A stretch of DNA of 64,000 bases from the NCBI GenBank assembly GCA_945901795.1, contig CAMDLP010000008.1:17269-81268 (forward strand), in the 5' to 3' direction. The DNA is from Akkermansia muciniphila. Lineage in GTDB: Bacteria > Verrucomicrobiota > Verrucomicrobiia > Verrucomicrobiales > Akkermansiaceae. This document shows, in pieces, positions 59,215 to 64,000 of this stretch. Both the position numbers and the translations under genes were made by a program. The notes below the pieces were generated by a model, which had not been told where the DNA came from, did no database searches, and was given only the letters and a program-made list of their open reading frames with translations. Every line of letters starts with the position of its first letter. Positions within the stretch are counted from its first letter, which is position 1.

Positions 59215-59994
59215 TCAAGCGCAGTCGGTCCCGACCTCGGCGGCTTCGAGCGCGGCAACGGATTGGTTGTCGCGTCTTTCGATGACGATGTCGCCTAGCA
59301 GCTCGCTCTGACGGACCACGAATTGATTGAGTTTCATCAGTTCGAGCAAGGCGAGGAATGTGACGATGACCTCGGCCTTGGTGGTGGCCGTTTGGAAAAG
59401 CTCTTCAAAGCGGCGGGATTCCCCGGGCGCGAAGTGGCCGAGCAGCAGCTCGATTTTATCTGAAACGGTGAAGCGGTCGTCGATGATGTCGCCGAAATCG
59501 TGGGATTCCTCGAAGCGCTTCAGGACGTTCTGGAATGCGCGGATGAGGTCGAAAATCGAGACTTCCGCGAGAGCGGCGGGTTCCTCGGCGGGGAGCTCGG
59601 AGGTATCCGGTTGGTGGGCGAAGCGACCTTCCTGTTCGAGCTCACGGAGGCAGAGGAAGCCGGCGGCGTCCTTGAATTTCTTATACTCGATGAGCTGGCG
59701 GATGAGTTCCCAGCGCGGATCGTCTTCCTCGGCGTCCTCCTCCGGCGGTTGGTCCACTCGGGGAAGCAGCGTCCGGCTCTTCAGATACATCAGGTTGGCG
59801 GCCATCACGATGAACTCGGACGCGAGGTCGATGTTGAGCAGCTTGAAGGTGTTGATGTAGTCGAGATACTGGCGGGTGATGCCCTCGATGGAGATGGCGT
59901 GGATGTCCACTTCGTCCTTTTTGATGAGGTAGAGGAGGAGGTCGAGAGGGCCTTCGAAGATTTCGAGGCGGACTTTGTAGTCGTTGGATTCCAC
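59215..59994 (-). CDS. scpA: Segregation and condensation protein A
   Basis: 259 residues. VRLEIFEGPLDLLLYLIKKD, EVDIHAISIEGITRQYLDYI is the ScpA N terminus (kleisin); SKTLLPRV-type LMYLKSRTLLPRVDQPPEED, then the linker and a C-terminal winged helix (EVIVTFLALLELMKLNQFVV, RQSELLGDIVIERR). It joins SMC heads in condensin for chromosome segregation. Start GTG 59994 (VESNDYKV); the longer frame overlaps the AsmA-like gene antisense and is not homologous. scpB and smc are not in the window. Confidence 0.93.
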   Translation of the reverse strand: MESNDYKVRLEIFEGPLDLLLYLIKKDEVDIHAISIEGITRQYLDYINTFKLLNIDLASEFIVMAANLMYLKSRTLLPRVDQPPEEDAEEDDPRWELIRQLIEYKKFKDAAGFLCLRELEQEGRFAHQPDTSELPAEEPAALAEVSIFDLIRAFQNVLKRFEESHDFGDIIDDRFTVSDKIELLLGHFAPGESRRFEELFQTATTKAEVIVTFLALLELMKLNQFVVRQSELLGDIVIERRDNQSVAALEAAEVGTDCA

Positions 59995-60099
59995 GGGGGC
60001 GGGTGGTAGGGGATGGATGCGGTCTGTGCGAGGGTAAATTTCCCTCGCATCCTCGGTGGAGGAGCGTTTTACTTCCGGCGCCGCAAGGCGAGTCGAATT

Positions 60100-61746
60100 A
60101 TGGAAGCCGAACAAGCGCAAGATTTCAATGAACGCCTGAGCCAGTGGGTGGCCAACCAAGGGTTTTGGTTTCAGGTTCGCTACTCGATGACGGGCACCGG
60201 CGGCAAGGGTGCGGCGATGTTCCATTTGTTGCGGATGGCTTTCCGGGTGATGGTTTTCATGATGGTGGTGGCGGCCGGGACGTGGGTCTATCTGGCCAAA
60301 CGAACCGAGACGAAAAGGTTTAACGATGGATTTCAGGAATCTCTCAAGTCGGCGCTTTCCGCTTCCGAGCTCGAGCTCAAGGGGTTTTCGCGGGTCCAGG
60401 GCCAGCTTGAAATCAACCGGCTGGCCTGCAAAGGGGGCAATGAAACGTTCTACACCTCGCTGGAGGCCAGAAACATCCACTGTAAAATGGGGTTTCTTGA
60501 CGGCCTGGCGGGACAGTGGGATCCCGGCACGATCGCGGTTTCCAGGCTCGATGTGGAGCTCCACGCCGGAGCGGACGATGCGGAGTCGGCAAAAAAGCTT
60601 TCCGAGGCGTTCTTCAAAAAATCAAACGATGTGCTGATCAAATCGTTGGAGATCACCGACGCGACCCTGCACTGGGGATATTCCGAACGGACGCGGGGAT
60701 CCATCGATAACAGCGTTCTCAAGATCCAGCGGTTGGAAAACGGGGTGAAATTGAATTTCGTCGGCGGGACGTTTTCGCAGAATTGGTTGCGTAGGATCGA
60801 GATCGTCAGCCTGGTGGTGGTCTGCGATCCGGACGGGCTGACCTTTGAAAGGGCGGAGTTTCGGCGCGGGCAGGGGACGGTCGATTTTTCCGGGCTGAGG
60901 GTGACCGGCGGCGAGCGTCCGTTAGTCGAGGGCGTCGCGAAAATCCGCAAGCTCGGGCTGGACAGCGTGGTGCCGCCAGCTTTGAGAAGTTTCGTCGAAG
61001 GATCGATTTCCGGAGATTTCAAAGTGTCGGGCTCGACCAATTCGTCGGATGGAATCAGCTTCGAAGGCCAGGTCGCGCTGGACGGCCAGGATACGATCAG
61101 TCTGCGCGAGCGGTTGCATTTGCTGAAGGCGCTGTCGGTGGTGGATTACGTGCGGAACTACTATCGTGTGGATTTCCGCGAGGGCTCGTTCCAGATGAAG
61201 ACGGGCGGCGGCGGAATGGTGATCTCCGACCTGAAGCTGAAAGCGGAGGATCTGTTTTCGCTCGAAGGAAACCTGCGGGTGAGGCTGCCCACGGCGGAAG
61301 AGACCAAGGCGGCCTTGCAGAAAAGCGCGGGTGCCGGCAGTGCGCCGCTGTTCAAGAGTGATGAAGCTGAGAATGAAGATATCGCCTCGAAGGGGGACAG
61401 TAATGCGGATTTCAGCCTGCGTCGTGCGGCCCTGGCCGTCAACCGGGCGAGGGACGGAAACATCGGCGAAGGGGCGACATCCTTGTTTGACCGCCTGGGG
61501 CTCAGTCTTGAGATGCGCCGGCTTGAGGAGCAGGCGGCCGATCGCTTGTCCAGGACGCTGCGTTACGAAGGCTTGTTCCGGATCACCTTGCCTGCGGATG
61601 CTTTCGAGCGCGCGCCAAAGCTCGTCGCGCAGTTCCCGGTGGATCCCAACATCGCCAGAATCCCGATGATGGTTCCCATCGAGGGCAGCCTTTACGAGAT
61701 CACCCTGACGCAGGCCGAGGATATCTACCAGCAAGGAACCCGCTAG
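60100..61746 (+). CDS. AsmA-like single-anchor envelope protein
   Basis: 548 residues from MEAEQAQDFNERLSQWVANQ. One helix (MAFRVMVFMMVVAAGTWVYL) near residue 45 is followed by a long extracytoplasmic beta-rich region (LELKGFSRVQGQLEINRLAC, ITDATLHWGYSERTRGSIDN, GSISGDFKVSGSTNSSDGIS) and a C-terminal part where the protein's DUF3971/AsmA-like folding shows in LPADAFERAPKLVAQF. Possible lipid-bridge or outer-membrane assembly role, inferred. A paralogous design is at 20409-21908. Divergent from scpA. Confidence 0.65.
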   Translation: MEAEQAQDFNERLSQWVANQGFWFQVRYSMTGTGGKGAAMFHLLRMAFRVMVFMMVVAAGTWVYLAKRTETKRFNDGFQESLKSALSASELELKGFSRVQGQLEINRLACKGGNETFYTSLEARNIHCKMGFLDGLAGQWDPGTIAVSRLDVELHAGADDAESAKKLSEAFFKKSNDVLIKSLEITDATLHWGYSERTRGSIDNSVLKIQRLENGVKLNFVGGTFSQNWLRRIEIVSLVVVCDPDGLTFERAEFRRGQGTVDFSGLRVTGGERPLVEGVAKIRKLGLDSVVPPALRSFVEGSISGDFKVSGSTNSSDGISFEGQVALDGQDTISLRERLHLLKALSVVDYVRNYYRVDFREGSFQMKTGGGGMVISDLKLKAEDLFSLEGNLRVRLPTAEETKAALQKSAGAGSAPLFKSDEAENEDIASKGDSNADFSLRRAALAVNRARDGNIGEGATSLFDRLGLSLEMRRLEEQAADRLSRTLRYEGLFRITLPADAFERAPKLVAQFPVDPNIARIPMMVPIEGSLYEITLTQAEDIYQQGTR

Positions 61747-61749
61747 AAG

Positions 61750-62655
61750 TCAGGCGTTGGCGGCGAGGCCGAGGCTGTGATAGATCTCACGGGTCGCGTG
61801 GCTCTTGTTGAGCGTGTAGAAGTGGATGCCGTCCACGCCTTCGTTGAGCAGTCCGGCGCATTGCTCGGCGGCGTAATGGATGCCCACGCGCTCGACGGCT
61901 TCGGCGTTGGATTTCGCCCGGTCGAGCGCCCGCAGCAGCTTGGCGGGGTAGCGCGCGCCGGCGGCGAGCTCGGCCATCCGCTTCATGCCGGAGAGCGACG
62001 TGACCGGCATCACCCCGGCGATGATCGGGACGCGGATTCCCGCCAGATCACAGCGGTCGCGGAAATCGAGGAAGTCGTGGTTGTCGAAAAAAAGCTGGGT
62101 GCAGATATAGTCAGCTCCCTCGTCCACCTTGGCCTTGAGGAAATCGAGTTCGTCCATCCGGTTAGGAGTCGCGGGGTGGCCTTCCGGAAAACCCGCCACG
62201 CCGATGCCGAATCCGCGCGGGTCGGGGTGGGCGCCGGATTCGTTGAATTCGCGGATGAAACGGACAAGATCCGCCGCGTGACGGAATCCGCTTTCCGACC
62301 AGTCGTAATCCGGCTGGTCGCGCGGTGGGTCGCCGCGGAGCGCGAGGATGTTGCTGACGCCCGCCGCGGCGTAACGCTGGAGAATCTCCGCGACTTCCTG
62401 TTCGGAATGGCCGACGCAGGTGAGGTGGGGCACGGGCGGGATGGTGGTCGTCTGTTTGATGCGGACGACGAGATCGTGGGTGAGTTCGCGGGTGCCGCCG
62501 CCGGCGCCGTAGGTGACCGAGACGAAGGACGGGCGCAGCGGTTCGAGCTCGCGGATCGCCTGATAGAGGTCTTCCCAGGAGGCGGCGGTGCGTGGCGGGA
62601 AGAATTCAAATGAGAGCGACGGTTTCGAATCGCTGAGGATGTCTCGGATGTGCAT
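61750..62655 (-). CDS. metF: 5,10-methylenetetrahydrofolate reductase
   Basis: 301 residues. LSFEFFPPRTAASWEDLYQA is the hallmark start; FVSVTYGAGGGTRELTHDLV, HLTCVGHSEQEVAEILQRYA, NILALRGDPPRDQPDYDWSE and FAKVDEGADYICTQLFFDNH-type (VDEGADYICTQLFFDNHDF) complete the FAD-TIM barrel. It makes 5-methyl-THF for methionine synthesis. The convergent stop is 3 nt from the AsmA-like gene. No SAM riboswitch seen upstream. Confidence 0.97.
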   Translation of the reverse strand: MHIRDILSDSKPSLSFEFFPPRTAASWEDLYQAIRELEPLRPSFVSVTYGAGGGTRELTHDLVVRIKQTTTIPPVPHLTCVGHSEQEVAEILQRYAAAGVSNILALRGDPPRDQPDYDWSESGFRHAADLVRFIREFNESGAHPDPRGFGIGVAGFPEGHPATPNRMDELDFLKAKVDEGADYICTQLFFDNHDFLDFRDRCDLAGIRVPIIAGVMPVTSLSGMKRMAELAAGARYPAKLLRALDRAKSNAEAVERVGIHYAAEQCAGLLNEGVDGIHFYTLNKSHATREIYHSLGLAANA

Positions 62656-62774
62656 GGCGGATGGGTGATGGGGAACGGCAGGTTTCCGGGCCGGAGACCG
62701 AAACTTTTTGAAGGAGGCGGAGTTTCTTTGGAACTTAGCTTCGCGTCACACAGCTAAAAAAGCGTCAATCGATC

Positions 62775-63539
62775 ATGAAAACAATCCCTGTTTCCTTTCT
62801 TGTTGCGGGAATGCTGCTGCCCGCGGTTTGCCTTGCCCAGCCCCCGGCTCCGCCGAAAGATCCACCACCGAACGGGAAGCGCGAGCGGCGCGGAATGGAC
62901 CGGCCGTTTGGCGAGGGATTGAAGGCTGCGGATTCAAATCACGACGGTCTGATTTCAAAGGTGGAATTCGCCGCGATGCCCCGCATTGCGAATCTACCCG
63001 AGGAAAAACGAGAGAACCTGTTCAAGCGTTTGGACAAGAATGGCGACGGCGCCCTGGGCCGGGACGAGCTCGGTCACATGGGTAAGCCTCGCGAGGGCGA
63101 AGGGCAGCCGATGGCGCGGCTGTGGGAACTCGACACCGATAAGAGCGGCGGCGTCAGTTTTGAAGAGTTCAAGGGCGGGCGGTTTTTCATGAAGCTGCCT
63201 GCCGAAAAGCAGGAAGCGGTTTTCAAGAGACTGGATACCGACCAGGATGGGATGATCACGCCGAAGGATCGCCCGGAACCGGCGTTCAAGCGTCCCGACG
63301 GCAAGCCGCATCCAAAACGGCCGGAGGGCCGGCCTCCTGAAAATGACGAGGGCGCGAACCCGATCAACCGCAAGCTGGACGTGAACGGCGACGGGGCGTT
63401 GTCATTCGTGGAATTCCGCGTCGGGCCTGCGGTCAAGGACCTGACGGAGGACGAGCAGGAGAAGCGGTTCGATCTGCTGGACCGGAATGGAGACCTGAAG
63501 ATTTCGACGGAGGATTTTCCGCCACCGCCATCCAATTGA
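62775..63539 (+). CDS. Secreted six-EF-hand protein
   Basis: 254 residues with signal peptide MKTIPVSFLVAGMLLPAVCL, AQ. Six EF-hand loops start at residues 53 (DSNHDGLISKVE), 87 (DKNGDGALGRDE), 120 (DTDKSGGVSFEE), 154 (DTDQDGMITPKD), 202 (DVNGDGALSFVE) and 236 (DRNGDLKISTED). They pair as three EF couples with a Pro-rich linker at 170-195. Periplasmic or surface calcium binding is likely; the ligand-bound function is unknown. Such EF-hand proteins are common in Verrucomicrobia and Planctomycetes. Confidence 0.88.
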   Translation: MKTIPVSFLVAGMLLPAVCLAQPPAPPKDPPPNGKRERRGMDRPFGEGLKAADSNHDGLISKVEFAAMPRIANLPEEKRENLFKRLDKNGDGALGRDELGHMGKPREGEGQPMARLWELDTDKSGGVSFEEFKGGRFFMKLPAEKQEAVFKRLDTDQDGMITPKDRPEPAFKRPDGKPHPKRPEGRPPENDEGANPINRKLDVNGDGALSFVEFRVGPAVKDLTEDEQEKRFDLLDRNGDLKISTEDFPPPPSN

Positions 63540-63623
63540 GCTGAGAAAACCCCGCGGTGCCCTAACGAGGAACAAGGCGAATACCCCCCCCACGACGCGG
63601 GTGTGCCGCCGATGGTTTCCATC
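63540..63623. other. Short spacer before the ABC-F gene
   Basis: No gene; contains a C8 run at about 63586-63593. Confidence 0.4.
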
Positions 63624-64000
63624 TTACGCAGTGACTGCGCTGCGGTCGTCGTTGAGGCCGCTCTTCTCGATGAAGTAGTCGTAGCCGCCGGTGTAGCGGG
63701 TAACGGTGCCGTTGTTGATGTGGAGCGTGGTTTCCGCGAGAGTCCGGATGAAGTGGACGTCGTGGGAAATGAAGACGAGCGTGCCTTCATAGTTCTTCAG
63801 CGCCTGGACGAGCGAGTCGATGGAGAGAATGTCGAGGTGGGTGGTGGGCTCGTCCATGAGCAGGAGGTTCGGCGGATCGACGAGGAACTTGACGAGGTTG
63901 AGCCGGGATTTCTCGCCGCCTGATAGAACTCCGCAGCGTTTCTCGACGTCGGTGCGGCGGAACAGGAAGGAACCGAGGATGCTGCGGGCTTCCTCTTCGC
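63624..64000 (-). CDS. ABC-F ATPase, C-terminal part (cut by window end)
   Basis: The last 125 residues of an ABC-F protein run off the window. GVLSGGEKSRLNLVKFLVD is the second signature motif and LLLMDEPTTHLDILSIDSLV the Walker B with D-loop; GTLVFISHDVHFIRTLAETT gives the H-loop. The end (YTGGYDYFIEKSGLNDDRSA) is family-typical. ABC-F proteins act on the ribosome (EttA/Uup-like translation factors or antibiotic protection). The first ATPase domain is outside the window. Confidence 0.92.
   Translation of the reverse strand, partial: EEEARSILGSFLFRRTDVEKRCGVLSGGEKSRLNLVKFLVDPPNLLLMDEPTTHLDILSIDSLVQALKNYEGTLVFISHDVHFIRTLAETTLHINNGTVTRYTGGYDYFIEKSGLNDDRSAVTA

Noticed and set aside
59215..60564. 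449-codon version of scpA
   Set aside because: The first 190 residues lie antisense to the AsmA-like gene and lack kleisin similarity; GTG 59994 matches the ScpA start.
62656..62774. SAM/SAH riboswitch upstream of metF
   Set aside because: I looked for a conserved aptamer fold in this 119-nt spacer and saw none.
1..64000. CRISPR array, rRNA operon, prophage
   Set aside because: No regularly spaced repeats, no rRNA signatures and no phage structural genes; the only recombinase trace is the 3385-3564 fragment.

Overview
The window looks like a GC-rich chromosome segment of a Verrucomicrobiota bacterium, most likely Verrucomicrobiales. This is inferred from the gene set: PEP-CTERM proteins with an exosortase/EpsI pair, several bactofilins, a eukaryote-like SET-domain protein, and a lexA gene preceded by TGTTC-N4-GAACA, the LexA box reported for Verrucomicrobia. 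There are no rRNA genes and no CRISPR array. There is one tRNA, tRNA-Lys(UUU).

Layout. 1-4 kb is accessory: a decayed sulfatase end, a MazE-like/Doc module, a PIN-toxin remnant, a PEP-CTERM beta-strand protein and an integrase remnant. 4-9.5 kb holds nadA, a zinc-ribbon bactofilin, a second bactofilin, a YfgM-like TPR protein, lpxB and a RibD-like reductase. 9.5-15.3 kb has rhaB, a 35-bp inverted-repeat element, an overlapping FAD-oxidoreductase/MnmM pair that probably finishes the tRNA wobble-uridine modification, and folP. 15.3-22.2 kb has hisD, a small fatty-acid hydroxylase homologue, a spermidine-synthase-like protein, a toxin-antitoxin pair, an AsmA-like protein and four gene remnants (YheT-like hydrolase, hemolysin III, mutM, glycosyltransferase). 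22.2-25.5 kb is a minus-strand housekeeping run, prs-rplY-pth-rpsF-ssb, with two clear intrinsic terminators. 25.5-33.6 kb is an envelope/exopolysaccharide region: exosortase, EpsI, O-antigen-ligase/TPR protein, sugar phosphotransferase, VanZ-like protein and a glycosyltransferase.

33.7-47 kb contains tRNA-Lys, an RDD protein, a LolC/E-type permease, a PEP-CTERM SUMF1 gene broken at a C9 tract, a HicBA remnant, parB, the SET protein, a beta-barrel protein, two coiled-coil tail-anchored proteins, an Rrf2 regulator and cysE sharing one CATG start, a lipoprotein, a chimeric TPR/phosphoesterase pseudogene and a third bactofilin. 47-64 kb contains hemL, an ECF sigma/anti-sigma operon with DUF1573 and rhodanese proteins, lexA with its operator, an MFS transporter, pdxA, a large TPR protein, infA, scpA, a second AsmA-like protein, metF, a six-EF-hand protein and the end of an ABC-F ATPase.

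Two themes stand out. Core biosynthesis and chromosome or cell-shape genes are intact, while accessory genes are unusually often truncated, frameshifted or internally deleted with both ends kept. Second, short extragenic repeats sit next to start or stop codons, and two inverted-repeat elements share the same design.
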